Positions 35,823-49,108 of a DNA stretch of 64,000 bases are shown here, one piece after another. The notes beneath the pieces are model-generated. The model saw only the letters and a list, made by a program, of their open reading frames with translations. It was not told the origin of the DNA and did no database searches. The number at the start of each line of letters is the position of its first letter. Position 1 is the stretch's first letter. This DNA is from Siderastrea siderea (Eukaryota > Cnidaria > Anthozoa > Scleractinia > Rhizangiidae): positions 45,878,033-45,942,032 of the forward strand of contig OZ034967.1 in the NCBI GenBank assembly GCA_964030785.1, read 5' to 3'. A program made the position numbers and the translations under genes.

Positions 35823-37095
35823 GAATGCATCAAAATATTTTGCTGTCATGATGACGTCATCATTACATCACTTTATCAAATAATCACTATTTCACGGCAA
35901 ACTGACCGTTTCTTGAGACCTTAATACCTGATTCGACATTTCCGCCATTTCTGACTAGATCGGGGAGGGGCCAGGGGACGGACAGGGAGGGGGGATGGGG
36001 GGTACAAACTTCTCGCCACCTGCACCCTTTAATCTCGGTTCCCGACACTTTTCTTAACTTTTTCTTCCGCCCTTTTTTCCACCTCCCGTACACCTCCCGT
36101 ACACCTCCCTCCCTCTTTTCTACCCGGAGTCCCAAATTCGTCCACCTCCCTCCCTAGCCCCACACCCTCGAAGGCTACCAGTGACCAAGGGCGAAAAAAA
36201 GAAAGGAAGAAAGTGGAAATGACAAATATAAAAAATTAACAAAAAGGTTTTCTGTGAAAGTACGTGATTTAAGGAAATATTTTAACGAGAACTTTTCCAC
36301 CAAAACCCAAGCCTGAAGAAAAGCACAGAATTGACAGGTAGTGAATGACAATTTAAACAATCTTTAATGCTTTATGATTCTTATATGTGAGATCCCAATT
36401 GCCCCTGTAATATGACATAATTCGTTTAATTGTTAAACGATTATAGTGGTTTACGCTACAAATTTCTCATATTAGCAAAATAATACAATCAAACCACTTT
36501 GTTAACTACCACAGTCTAGAAAGAGGAAATCAAAGTAATTATTTATCTTAGATTTCTTTGGATATTATTAATAACTTTTCACAGGCAATAAATAATGTAG
36601 CTTTGAGTACGTCCAAATCGTTCGCAAGTCGCGCAAATCCCGCAAGACACTAAACACATACTGGTAGAATGACAAGCGTAAACAACTACGCCGACGATGA
36701 GATTATCTCGCCTATAATTTACTGGAAGCTAGCAAATTTATCAAACTGAACTACTTTTAAGAGTACTATAGAAACCAAACTGACTCTCGCGTGACTAGCC
36801 CTAGACACTGTTAAACATACACACAAAAAAATTTTTTTTTTCTGACAACAGCAAGCAGAGCAGTGATTGTGCTACAAAGACAAGAGAAAAGCACAAAAAA
36901 TCCGAATAGGCTGCAGTTCAGATTATTCGAAATGAAAAATATTGTAAAGTGAAAAAGCTCAGTAGCTTCACAAGGAAAATGTTTTCTGGGAGCTTTTCAG
37001 AAAGTTGATTTCTGGTTATAAGAATTAATTCGCGAAAGCGTTTCGGCAAACAATTCAGTATTACTCCTCTGTTATAAAATAGCGGGGTATTAATT
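35823..37095. other. Intergenic, no supported gene; may include the LINE 5' UTR
   Basis: Contains a short CACCTCCCGTA repeat near 36083-36115. The 5' end of the LINE at 37096 probably lies in the last few hundred bases, but I could not define a boundary or target duplication. Confidence 0.4.
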
Positions 37096-40000
37096 GTGAC
37101 ACATCATCTTTTCGGAGTAGACATGGCGGGCGGCCACGCGAAAACAGGCTCTGTAAACATCGCCTTAAAAGTGTACCTGTTAGCGCTATTTGTCGGTTCG
37201 CTGTACCACTTCGAGTCTTACAAAACTCGACAAGAACCATCGCTTCGGTTTGCGAGAGACAAATTTCCGAAGACAACAGCACTTCTGGGAAACCAACCAG
37301 TATTGTGCGATAAAGTCAAACATCGCGGAAAGCACTATCTTCCTGGACGCATTCTTCACACATCAAATGGGACAAGTTCTTTTCAAATCGAGAAACACCT
37401 CCTCATTTGCGGTGATGTCTCGTCAAACCGTGGCCCTAGAGTGAAGCCAACGGCGAAATATCCTTGCGGCGAATGCCACAAGAACGTTCGAAACAACCAA
37501 GACGTCATCTTGTGTGCTATATGCAAATCGTGGTTCCACGCCAAATGTCTCAATATGTCCAGGAATATATTTCGTTATTATTTGGCTCACCCAGACATTG
37601 ATTGGACATGTGCCCTCTGCTCTTTACCACCACTGAGTGACTCATTTTTCTCAGAAGACTCGGTCAGGTTTGAACAAACCGAGGTTTCTGTTGACATGCA
37701 TGATCAATCTGGTGTATATGCAAATCAGGATCTTATTTCACCTCAAGAACTCGAAGCCAAGCGAACAAATTCCAGCAAAGAATTGCTTTTGTGTCATCTC
37801 AACATAAACAGCATCCAGAATAAGTTCGATGAGCTTGTCGATGTGATCCACAAACTAAAAGCGCATATTATTTTTATCGGGGAAACGAAGATTGACTCAA
37901 CTTACCCGAACAGTCAATTCAATATACCAGGTTACACACTGTTTCGCAACGATCGAAAGAAAGGTGGAGGAGGCATTCTGGCTTTTGTATCTGCTGTAAT
38001 CCCTTGTAAAAGGCTGAAGTTCAACAGAACATACAAATGCATCGAAGCAATCGCGCTGGAGATTACAGTCGGTAGAATGGAGATGGTTATGATTGGCATG
38101 TACCGACCACCGAGAGCGCTAACTGGAAACTACCAGCTCGCACTTGAGGACGAATTAAGCCATATTTGCAATTGGGCCTCTCTCCAGAAAGGCATTGTTG
38201 CTGTCATCGGTGACCTGAATCTTGATAGGTTACGACCTAATAGGAGTGAAGGCAAACTGATTATTGATTTGGAATCGGAACAGGGGTTCGAATGCCTAAT
38301 AAAGGAGCCTACTCGAATTGAAAGGAAAGGTGCGACAACCACCAGCACTTTAATTGATGTTTTGCTTACCAACAGATCTGACATGTTCATGTAATGTGGT
38401 ACCTACGATACAGCTTTGAGCGATCACCTGTTAATATACGGCTTGATGAAGGAGACAGTAAAGCGTTATCAGAATAAAATTATCACTTTTAGGAATTATA
38501 AGAATTGTGACATGGAAGTGTATACAAATGAGTTAGCCACAGCTCCATGGCACGTGGGAGATCTGTTTGATGATGTAGACGATCAGGAATTTTACTGGAA
38601 AACTATGATGAATGATATAGTGGATGAATGTTTTCCCTTGAAAAAGATGCGGGTGAGATCTAAAGATGTCCCTTACATGACAACATCGTGGAAAAATGCT
38701 ATAAGGGCAAAAAGAAGAGCCGCTGCAAAGTATTACAATGACAAATCTGCGCACAACTGGGAGGTTAAACAACGGTGTCGCAATGAAGCAACGAGACAAC
38801 GCAGGATTGCAATTAAACAATATTGGAAAAAGAAAGCCAATGACCTAACGACAAATCCAAAATAATTTTTCAAAACCTTTAAACCGTTGTTGGGATCGAA
38901 GACTTGTACTGACAAACAAGCAGAAATTAACCTCAAAGTTAACGGCACTGTAGTCTATGATCAAACAACCGTTGCCGAGACTCTAGCATGTCACTTTGCC
39001 ACCCTTGCCGACAGTATTGGCGGAGACAGGGCTCAGCAATCAGAAAAACAACTATGCAATCACCCAAGTCTAGCTCGGATTAGATCAAATTGTCAAAATG
39101 AACAAGCAATAACTGTTGAGCCTACCAACACAACGCAAGTATTGTGTGCACTCCAATCGCTTAAAACAAATAAGGCAACGGGTAATGATACTATCCCGGC
39201 TAAAGTACTGAAACTGGGAGCAAAGGAACTAGCCACACCCCTCACTAAGTTATATAACTCCTGCATCTCCAGTGGAAAGTGGCCAAGTGAATGGAAAAGG
39301 GGAGAATGGATACCTGTCTTTAAGAAAGACGATCCACTCGACAAAGAAAACTACAGACCGGTTACAGTCCTTTCTGCTGTGGACAAAGTCTTTGAGCAGC
39401 TGATTAGCAAACAAATCACTTCTCAATTCGAAAGTCGCCTATCAGATTGCATTACCGCTTACCGCAAATCTCATAGCTGCGAGACAACCCTTGTCTCCCT
39501 GGTGGAACAATGGAAACTTGCGAGGGACGGGCACCAATGTGTAGCTGTTTTATCTACGGATATGTCAAAAGCATTTGACTCACTCCACCCGCGACTCATG
39601 CTTAACAAGTTAAGAGCCTATGGTTTTGAGGAAAACACCGTCAATCTTCTACGCTCGTATCTCTCCAACCGACAAAACAGAATCAGAATGGGATCACAGA
39701 CAAGTTCTTGGCAAGTGATAAACAGAGGATGCCCACAAGGATCTGCGTTAGGGCCACTTCTTTGGAACATCTTCCAGAACGACCTGGCCTATGAAATTAA
39801 ATCGAACCTTTCTATGTACGCGGATGACCATCAGATTTACGAAGCAGGAAAGGATCTCGCAAACGTAAAGTCATCACTTAGCAGGAATGCAGATAAGGCT
39901 TCTAAATGGTATGAAGACAACATGCTCAAGGGTAACTTTAATAAATACAAAACTATGACAGTGCAGAATAAAAGAGAGATAACAAATCTGACCATGAGCG

Positions 40001-40674
40001 TTCAAGGAAATGAAATCGAGTCGACAGAGAAGCTGAACCTTTTGGGAGTGACGATAGATAGTAAGCTAAACTTTAACCACCATATCAACAACGTGTGTAA
40101 GAAAGCAAGTCAAAGGATTGGAGTCCTTATGAGACTGAAAAACCTGATACCAACAGAAGCAAAGCTGCAACTATATAAAGTTGCCATTTTACCACACCTA
40201 ACTTACTGTCACCTCACCTGGCACTTCTGCAAGGCTAGCGACAGGAGAAAGCTTGAACGCGTACAAGAAAGAGGACTTAGGGCAGTATTTAAGGATAAAC
40301 AATCTTGCTATGAGGAACTACTGACAAAAGCAAACATACCATCGTTGTACAACAGGCGATTACAGGACATTGCCATCTTCATGTATAAAATTAAGCATAA
40401 ATTGCTGTCAGAGAGACTCTGTAATCTTTTCCAATTAGACAGTGGCTTATATAAGTTAAGAAAACGAGAATTTGTTCAACCTCGATTCTCTTCGGTAACA
40501 TATGGAAAACACTCACTTCGTTACCTAGGGCCCAAACTTTGGAATGATCTCACTCCTAGACTAAGAAATTTACCCTCTTTGAAGCAATTTAAGAACGTTA
40601 TACGTGATCGGGACCTCACTGCGCTGGCTGCAAATGTCAGTGATTGTCGAGGCTGCAACCTATGCCAAGAATGA
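37096..40674 (+). pseudogene. LINE polyprotein: PHD finger, endonuclease, reverse transcriptase; two in-frame stops
   Basis: One frame of 1,193 codons, interrupted by TAA at 38392-38394 and TAA at 38863-38865. All three pieces are in the same frame. Residues about 122-176 form a PHD-type zinc finger (CGECHKNV, CAICKSWFHAKC, CALC). Next is an exonuclease-endonuclease-phosphatase domain: LLLCHLNINSIQNKFDEL, GETKIDSTYP, VIGDLNLDRL, and SDHLLIYG after the first stop. The reverse transcriptase follows: KDDPLDKENYRPVTVLS, STDMSKAFDSLHP (motif A), RGCPQGSALGP (motif B), MYADD at 39814-39828 (motif C). The C-terminus has a Cys-rich end (DCRGCNLC). The nuclease would nick the target and the polymerase copy the RNA. 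As it stands the copy cannot make the full protein. Confidence 0.9.
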
Positions 40675-40971
40675 CTGGCCGCCAACATTACATAACATAA
40701 TTTTTATTTTTAACATAATTTTTATTTTTATATTTTAATATAGTTGAAGAAACAGAATTTTAATATATTTTTACAGTTTTTTTTAGCTTAGTTAATTGTT
40801 GTAATTAGGCTTTTTAAATGTATATAAATATTTTCCATTTTATATATATTAATTACGTTTTTAGTTAGGCAGGTTAGGTGTCCACAATTAGTAGAGGGGA
40901 CTTTTCCCCTCAGCTACTACAGTTTTGACACGTTAATAAAGTTATTATTATTATTATTATTATTATTATTT
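37096..40971 (+). mobile_element. LINE retrotransposon, CR1/L2-like, nearly complete
   Basis: A long reading frame (37096-40674) encodes PHD finger, AP-type endonuclease and reverse transcriptase. It is followed by a short AT-rich 3' UTR ending in AATAAAG and a (TTA)n tail at about 40937-40971. A simple-repeat tail rather than poly(A) fits the CR1/L2 group. Only two nonsense codons break the frame, so insertion was fairly recent. The exact 5' end was not determined. Confidence 0.85.
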
Positions 40972-41488
40972 GACGTCTGCGAACTATCATTAAGAGTCTC
41001 CCCCTTTAAGTCCAGATGTAAAGGCTCTCATTGCCTGCCCAAATGGATGTCTTGATGGAACACTCATGTAAATGTTGTGGTTCAATTTTATTGTTGGTTA
41101 AATTTTTATTTTCTTTTGTGAATAACAGGATTGCCTAATGAAATTGGAGCTCCACTTTTAGGCTTGGCTAAATCTGTATATTTGAATGATTTTAAAACTG
41201 TTTAATTGTGCTTAATTATGTTTGACTGGGTTCAGAAATTGAACGGAATCAAACGCAGGTGTAGGCATATTTTTGGTTAATAATTATTGTGTTCAATTAC
41301 CGAAACCCAAATTAACCTAATCACTGCATTCAATCCAGTTCAATTTACTGAACAGTTATATACGTAAGCTGGGCTAATTATATAACTGATATCTTCCACG
41401 TACCATCACTGTAAGAAAATGCTACATTACTGATCACTGCTGGCATACATGCCTAGAACAGAAAAAAGGATCAGTGAAAAAAACAAAA

Positions 41489-41716
41489 TTAATATACTTT
41501 CATTGGAGCATTCACTTTGCTAGCACTGTCACTTCCAGCTTTGAAATGTTGTTGCTGAAACAATACTTTGCTATACTCTTGTGATCCACCTGATTCATAA
41601 GACGTACAAGTGCCTATTGTTGGAACTTTTTGCATCCACCCGTGAGTGTTCTTTCCAGCTTTTGTGGAATCCTTACAAATAATTAATAAATCATCACCTG
41701 AACCCCTCGTTTGCAG
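41489..41716 (-). CDS. Orphan terminal exon of an unrecognised protein
   Basis: On the minus strand an AG acceptor (TTTGGATAG) opens 75 codons that end in TAA at 41491-41489. The sequence starts LQTRGSGDDLLIICKDSTKA, then NTHGWMQKVPTIGTCTSYES, and ends with SASKVNAPMKVY. The composition looks like real protein, and an alternative acceptor (TTTGTAAG) gives a 60-codon version. I found no convincing upstream exon between 41.7 and 44 kb and do not know the family. It lies about 500 bp downstream of the LINE tail, so the insertion may be in the 3' flank of this gene. Confidence 0.4.
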   Translation of the reverse strand: MQTRGSGDDLLIICKDSTKAGKNTHGWMQKVPTIGTCTSYESGGSQEYSKVLFQQQHFKAGSDSASKVNAPMKVY

Positions 41717-44040
41717 CTATCCAAACTCTTTTAGCCATTTGTCTAAAAAGTGGTTATGTCTTCCACCCTTTGCAAGGGTTCATTGCTATAATCACATAAT
41801 ACAGGTAAAGTAAAGCACCTGAATATCAATGGATCGAACGAGCAACAGAATGGTAGGAGCTCACTTAAGTTTACTGGATGTTTAATCATCTCCAGTCTCC
41901 TTTGCTTAACTCAGTAAAGAGCCAAGTGCAATTAATCAAACATGTTCTAACTAATCCCAGCAGACAATTGTCAGTTAAACAAGCCAGATTGCCAAGAAAG
42001 CAAAAACACATCGGTACAAATATGTCAATTGCATAAAAAAAAATCCTTTGCTTACATCTGGATCCCCCCCCGCCCCCCCCCCCCTGTCTTTTTCGTTTTC
42101 GTTTCCGTTCTGCTTGACCGGGTGCTTGACGCTGTTCTTCAGTGGTGTTTTTTCTCCTTTCCCGTTGCTGTTCTCTATCTCCTTCTCTTTTCCTTCGTCT
42201 CTGCCCTTCCCGCGAAAATTACCTCATGTAAGAATGTCATGAAATGTGACGTACGTATGTGCGGCGCATGCGCCCGCGAGCCATTCCGCTTGCCATGACC
42301 ATAAAAAATCACCAGCATGCCTCTTAGTATGGTTTTACATGTCTATAATGTCATGCCAGTAAAGGTTAAAATAGTCCTTTTGAGATATACAAAAAAGTGT
42401 TTCGCCTGATATCAACATAGGATTTCACAGGATAATAACTGTTCCTTTGCTTTCAATTAGCATGATCATGAAATTTTAGAACAAATACGTAAAACCGCCA
42501 AAGCGTGTAGTGAATGAAAGGAAATTTGCATAGCGCTACTGTGGAATTCAGATAACAACAAAGCCGTATACAGAACAGAGTTTCGATAGTGCATCACTTT
42601 CAAAAAATATATTGTCCAAACCAAGACCGCCCCAGCAAAGTAAAATAGCGCAAGGTATGTGTAAAAGATTCAGTTTCATGTTCCGGTAGTTTTATTCAAT
42701 TCGTCAGGTTAGTTTTCATATAATTCCAAAAAACGTGAATTTGGCGACTTCGTTGTATTTTGGTGCAGAAAGTGAGTTTATAATAGCCGCATAAACTTTT
42801 TCATCGTTGCGAATAGCCAAATGCAGTTTGGAACTAACTATAACGATACCTTGAACTTACTTTATCTGGAGTTATTACGCTTTTCAATCAAATTTGGAAA
42901 GCGCTGGAGCGGTCCAAACTTTGAAGTCCGTCTGGGGTTGTTATTTTGACGTTCAAATTGTACCGGGATTTCTGTTCCTACGATTTTGCGGAAACTTGAA
43001 GAGTCAAGGTAAGATGTTATTATAAGCTGATTCTAGAAGTTTAAACCAAATCGTAGCGCTCAGTTTTGTTAGAATAGCAATTTTATCAAAAAAGTAGTGT
43101 TCAATAAAAGCAAAATCACGCAAAATTAACGAACAGTACATCTACGTGTTGACATACGTATTATTCCTCGATAAATTGTGTGTAAAATGCGAAAGTTTCA
43201 AGGCAATCGAGTGAGAAATGACCATGTTATTAGAGTTTTTAGAGAGGCATAGAGCGCGTCATTTATTTCGATCGAGTCACCTTAACCTTCTTTTGACTGG
43301 TCACGATCTAGTTTGATCCAACGTAGAGCAAGTTTTGATCGTACACGGTCTTGCAGTGGTCTAAACCTTGAAAAGTTGTTTATTTTACGACTCAACTTGC
43401 CCAGCATGGAAACGAGGCTTCAGCTACTTCCTAAGGATAAAACGTATTTAATACAAAATAAATTAGCAAAAAATAAATAAAACCATAGCTAGAACCCTAC
43501 CTTGATGTAACTTGCTAAATTATGCAATCATTATCAATTATGAAGATGGGTCCCATGAAAACGTTTTCCTCCAGAATATGCCAGAGTGTAAGATACTGAA
43601 ATTCCCACTCTGCCCATTTTGTCTGAATTCATCGATGGAGCCGCCTTTTTAACAGATAAAGTTGATGTTTTGAGATGTAACAAAGCAATTTCTCGTTTTC
43701 CGAATCGCATGTATGAATAAAAGGCGAAAATAGGAGAAAAGAAGCCCGCTATGCATTATGGGTATTCAAAATGGCGGCTTCCATGAGAGGTAGTAGCTTT
43801 TTTCACCGCTTTCATAATATGATGAAATTTCACCTTATCTGTTTTGTTATCTAACCAAGAGTGTTAAATATACTAAAACATCATTTTAACACCCAGAAAC
43901 ATCATTTTTAAAAAGATTTTCTGTTCAAAAGTTACAGGGATTTTAGTGATGCAGATCGATTTTGTTTACTACTTTAATAGGTCTTCTGAAAAATCAAAAG
44001 CTATTTCTGCTCTTCTGTTAATGAAAATCCCTGGAATGGC
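41717..44040. other. Intergenic/intronic, no supported gene
   Basis: Contains a C run at about 42065-42084. Possible donors (for example GTAAGATG at about 43010 plus) could not be tied to a coding exon. Confidence 0.4.
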
Positions 44041-44049
44041 AATTGCTTT

Positions 44050-44213
44050 AGATACAAATTTAGTGACTGGGATCCAGAAACTCTGTTTGTACGAATTGTT
44101 CCAAGAATGGGTGTGTTCCACACTATATTGACATTGCTCAACATCATCGGGAAGCACTTCCAAGATGCAGGGCTTTGTGACTTGTGTATTGAATCAAGAG
44201 TAATAGTCCAGTT
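44050..44213 (+). pseudogene. Fragment of a repeat-associated gene family
   Basis: A frame reading DWDPETLFVRIVPRMGVFHT and then LLNIIGKHFQDAGLCDLCIE ends without a clear splice site. The combination of a GVFHT segment with GKxFQDAGLxDLCIES is one I associate with multi-copy, transposon-linked cnidarian genes; the precise family is uncertain. Neighbouring codons are broken. Confidence 0.4.
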
Positions 44214-44390
44214 TCAAATTCCCCGCTCATTCTATGGTACTGCTGGATTCTCTTCAAGCACGCGCAAATTCTACACCGGGACGAGGCTAACCCTGTATTT
44301 GCTTTCCTTCCGTCCTTTTTGCTCTCGTTCATGGTGTGCAAACTGCACTGAAAGTCGAACAAATCCTGGAAAACGGACCAAAGAGAAAGG

Positions 44391-44670
44391 CATAGAAAGC
44401 AACACAAGGAAACACCAAAGACATGGAATCGGTGTGCAGCAGTTGAATGCAATAGTTTTGAATATAATAGCGATGGAATTGGGTCTGGTTTACACTTCTA
44501 TAAATTTCCAATGAAGAACCCTGCAAAAGCACATTGGTGCAATTTGATCAAGCATCAAGATAGAAGAGATGGCTTCTGTGTAAGCGAGAACACTGTAATA
44601 TGTGAAAAACATTTTAGGAAACACGAAATAATCAAAGGTGTTTGGGTAGCGAGGTGGAGATTGAGTAAAG
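44391..44670 (+). CDS. THAP-type zinc-finger domain exon (partial)
   Basis: The frame holds the C2CH pattern of a THAP DNA-binding domain. CAAVEC starts at 44433. LHFYKFP carries the conserved proline, and AHWCN the conserved tryptophan. CEKHF at 44601-44615 supplies the last Cys and His, 50 residues after the second Cys, within the usual 35-50. The exon ends at a GTATGG donor (44671). The ending WRLSK before the splice would, in relatives, continue to a PSVF-like motif. THAP domains bind DNA and are found both in host regulators and in P-element/Kolobok-type transposases; which applies here cannot be told. The 5' boundary is uncertain. Confidence 0.6.
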
Positions 44671-46613
44671 GTATGGTATTGATTAGGATATTGCTTATTT
44701 TTTATTATGACATTCTTGTATCATGATTACATCACTATTGAACTGCATTTTGATGGAGATCTACTTTTATTTTTTTCTTAAGCATTTTTCCGGTCCGGAA
44801 TCCGGAATCCTTGAATTTGATTGGCTGTTCCAGTTTTTTCCTATCCGGACCGGTTTTGTCATGGACCATTGAATGAAAGTTGAAAAACAGCATACCTCGG
44901 TTGAACTCGAGAATTTTTTTCATTTACGGCTCAAAGATGCGACTTTTTTGGCAAGTCACAATTCTTGTGTGTGTTGTAAATGGAAAGTTCAACAAGGAGG
45001 GGAATTAAAGACCTTGAAATACCTTCAAAAGGCAAGTACTCGTTTTAATTTTGTGTAGCTTAGCATGGCGGTTGGTGAGTTTGTTGTTGAATTCACTTAA
45101 CACAGCAGTTTTAGTTTTTAAATTGCGATCGCCACAATGCCTTTTGACTCCGATATTTACTTTAATGACTTCGTTTTTCAGTTTTTTCTCTTAAATTAAC
45201 GAGGTTCGGTATATTTTCATTCAAGAAATTGTGCAGGCTTAAACTGGAATTTTGCTTTTTCATCCGTCGTAAGCTTAAATGAAGATAAGCTTAAAAGCCA
45301 GCGCACCGTTCGCTTTGGCTAAAACTGAGATCAAACCGAACGATTTCGCTAAATAATTAAATTGTTTATATCCAAAGAACCAGCACCTACGTTTACAGGT
45401 ACGAAGCAAAACATAAAAAGAAAGTAATTAGGCTAAACAGAAATGTTTTTCGAAGTATTATTCTGTTTCATTTTTTACGCAAGGGCAATTAAACCTGTCC
45501 TAACGATTGAGTCCTTTGGTTTTGTTTTTAGTAAGCTTAAGCTTAATTATAAGTATTTAATTGGATTGTTTATCCCTATGCCGGGCAGGATTTTCCATGT
45601 GCGTGTCTGTTCTTGAAAAACACCCTTTTCCGTGTTGATACGGTAGTTTCTAGTCGAAAATATTACACTTAAGTTTCAAAAAAGTTTGAAGTGTTTATGA
45701 TTACATTCGCTCCACGGTTTCCTGCCATCTGACTCAGTGAAACTTACGCGCGTTCTAACAACCTTTCAAGATTGATCTGCAACTCGCAAATGTTGGGAAA
45801 AAAAATAAAAATGTTATTTACCTGCCTAGGTCGGTCCGTATAGGGAAAAACTGTGCCCTTGGTCGGTCGGCCGGTAAATAACATATATATATTGCGGATG
45901 TTGAATTGCCTAATTATTATGTTAATCTTGCATTGTCTGACTTATAAGAAAACAATCCATTGTTCTTTATTTGTGTCTGCATCCTTTGTTTGTGTTTTAT
46001 GTATACCCAGTAGTATCACCATATAAAAGGAAGCTAATTTTATCAGAGATAATGATTCTGAAAACAGAAAACCTGAAAAAATATTCATGAAAAATATCGT
46101 AAATTGAGGACTAAAATAATAATAATAATAGTATAGTTTTGTGGAGGACTGCAGATCTATAACTGATTTTGGAGAGACTTCTACTTAACAAGTTTATCAA
46201 AATTTTCTAACATTGCATCGGTTGGAGACTGGAGCTAACTATGGATTGTGTGAGATGGTGATTACTTTTTTAGCATTTGATTGTTGTTATCGTGACATAA
46301 GATCGTTTCTGGTGTAATTCGAAGGAACCAACCATTAGAAGCCTTTTCACAGATACTGGAAATTGCTACGTGATCCAGGATGCTTTGTACTGTACCAATA
46401 GCAGTGTCTAATTATTACCCTCTAGAACGCGTGTGAGTTGAGAAACTGTGACTAACTCGAGGTCAAAATCAGTTGATTAAATCCTTCTTACACGAAACGT
46501 GACTCGTGGAGAATACTGTTCTATCTTGGAGGCGAACATTCCCCACATGTGGCACCTTCTGACGGGACAATTCTGATGAAGATCAGTTAGGACCAAATTG
46601 AGTTAGTATAATT
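44671..46613. other. Intergenic; short inverted-repeat element near 45810
   Basis: A 61-codon ORF at 44873-45058 has two adjacent cysteines but no recognisable domain. Between 45.1 and 46.6 kb I saw nothing else coding; the BEL/Pao 5' LTR, if any remains, should lie in its right part but was not identified. Confidence 0.4.
45810..45884. repeat. Short foldback element
   Basis: ATGTTATTTACCTGCC at the left pairs with GGCCGGTAAATAACAT at the right. The centre includes GGTCGGTCCGTATAGGGAAA. Looks like the two ends of a larger MITE joined together. Confidence 0.7.
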
Positions 46614-49108
46614 TTGTTTCCTGCATTTTTTCGACGCAATGGAGGCAACAGTGGAAAATTTGGACATCAAAGTTACGCGACGTGGCATGACATGGCAAAG
46701 ACGAACGCCGTTTTAGAAGCAGGGAAACCCGAAGCAATTGAGAGTCAGCTTGCGACTCTTAAGTCTATCACTGCAGAAATTGATCGGATGCGACTTGATG
46801 TAGAAGCCAAGAAATTAGCAGCCAAAGAAGAGATCAGCCACATTCAAACGTGGAACGCCCACCTGGACGTAAAGCTGGAAGAAGCGGACAACGAAGTTGT
46901 GAAAGTACGTAAATGGTTGGATGATCGCAAAAAACAAGCAGAAGTGCTTTCTCAAGAAGAGAAACTGCAGTTCGAGGAAAATTGCAAACAGAGTTCCACG
47001 CTGCACAGACTAGCCAACATCCGCCTCACAGCCAGACATTAAGCGACATTCGAGCTAAGTTACCAAAACTGGTGATAACGAAATTTGACGGCACCTCCAT
47101 GGACTGGCCACGATTATGGGGACAGTTTTCCAAAACCATCGATAGAACAAGCATCGCGATGATAAAAAAAATTTTCCTACCTCAAGAACTGCTCGACTCC
47201 AAAGTGAAACGAACAATTCACGTAGGAGGGATAGAACCACACAAAGAACATCCTAAATGAAAAGTACGGTAAAGAGTCCGAGATCGTGAAAGCATATACC
47301 AGAGAAATTTTAGACCTCCCTTCAGTACCCAACGAGAGTCCAAAGAAGATCAGATCTGCGAATTCAGCGAGAAATTTACGCTTGCGTACAGGCTTTGCCT
47401 GCAGAAACTTAAGCAAGTCAATGGGGCAGTGTCCATGACGCTAGATAAGCTACCAGCAATTTGTGGAGATCTAGTTTGGATGGATCCAGACTGGGAAAAG
47501 TGGGACTTCACCCAGTTGTCAGAGGCAGTAAGACTGGACAAGAAGAAACCCGGTCGACGTGAAGGTAATGGAAAGAGAAACATCGGAGCAACTTAATCGC
47601 AGACAAAAGTGTTTGAACAAGCTCTCTCAAGCATGAGGCCAAGAACACAAACCAAGCAAATGTGTTTATTGTAGTGATGAAGGCCACAAGTCATCTGAGT
47701 GCCAAAAGATCTCAACTTTGGACGAACATAAACAATTTCTCGCAAGAAAAAAGCTGTGTTTCAATTGCGCAACAGCAAATCATTGTGCCGCAGAATGTTT
47801 AAGCACTGTCGTAAACATCATCATACTTCGATATGTGATTGTGACCAAACAGACGGCGGGAAGCAGACGTTAATGACAGCTAGTGAAAACAATGAAGGCA
47901 TTCTGCCAGTCGTGACGGTGAAAGTTGATGGGATAACATGTCACGCTTTGAATGATACCAGCGCTGGGAGCTCATATGCATCTGCGAAGCTCTTGGATCT
48001 ACTAAAGAAAAAACAATGCGAAACGGAAACAAAATGCGTAGACATGCTGATCAATTCACAAGTAAGAAAACTGGAAGTGTATGACACCGTAGTGGAATCT
48101 TTGGATGGAAGCTACCAGACGTGTGTGAACAAAGGTTAATAAAGGAGAGCTATTATCAATTGACAACCCCAAGTATGAACAATTGATAGATAAGTATCCG
48201 CATTTGCAAGGAGTCAAAATCGCAGACCTTGACTTAAGGAGCAACTTTCGGTACATGTCGTGTTAGGAAGCGGAGAATATACACGCATCAAAACCACTAC
48301 GAAACCTCCAATCGGGAGAGATGGAGAACCGGTGGCGGAGGAAACTAAGTTAGGATGGTTTGTTATGATCCCCGGATCAGAATTTGATCACAATACAATG
48401 TTGCTGATGCAAACATCACTAGGTGACTAAGAGGACCTCTGCAGGCTTGACATCCTGGGGCTAGCAGAGACACCAGAGCATGACCAGAGTGTTGTACACG
48501 CAGAATTTAAGGAACAGCTCCAACGTTCACCAGAGGGATGGCACGAAACTGGCCTACCCTGGCAAGGCAATCATCCAGTTCTGCCATCAAATAAAGAGGG
48601 GCGTTTACGCCGCCTTTCTAGCCTGATCAAGAAACTTGAACCCAACAACCTCACTGATGAATATGACGGCATAATCCAGGAACAACTGGAAAGTAACATT
48701 GTCGAAACTGCACCAGAAGAAATCAAGGGAAGAGAATTTTACATCCCTCGCAAACTTGTGACACGAGTGGTTTATGACACGTCTGCGAGAGCCAGCCCTG
48801 CTGCACCATCTTTAAATGAGTGTTCGTACCCAGGCCCTACGCTCCAGAACAAATTATGGGATGTCCTCGTCCGCCAAAGTTTCTTCCCTGTAGCCATATT
48901 TGGTGACATTCAGAAAGCCTTCCTACAAATACGACTCAAAGAACAAGAGCGCGATGCCCTCGGCTTTCACTGGTGAGTGAACGGAAATTCCGATGTGGAG
49001 ACTTACATGTTTACCCCTGCTTTATTTGGTTTGACTTGCTCTTTGTTCTTCCTTGGAGTCATTGAACAGCATATGGAGATGAAACGCCCAAAATTACAGT
49101 ATTGAAAG

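Noticed and set aside
35553..35849. ORFs with repeated Ser-Leu-Val-Val-Thr-Arg units
   Set aside because: These are read-throughs of the 10-bp minisatellite at 35731-35822.
36080..36120. CRISPR-like array (repeated CACCTCCCGTA)
   Set aside because: Only two or three short units without spacers, in a eukaryotic genome.
42029..42298. Proline-rich ORFs on the plus strand
   Set aside because: They are created by a C run at about 42065-42084, and no domain or coding context is visible.
43946..44131. Separate gene at 43.9 kb
   Set aside because: It overlaps a repeat-derived fragment in another frame and has no protein features of its own.
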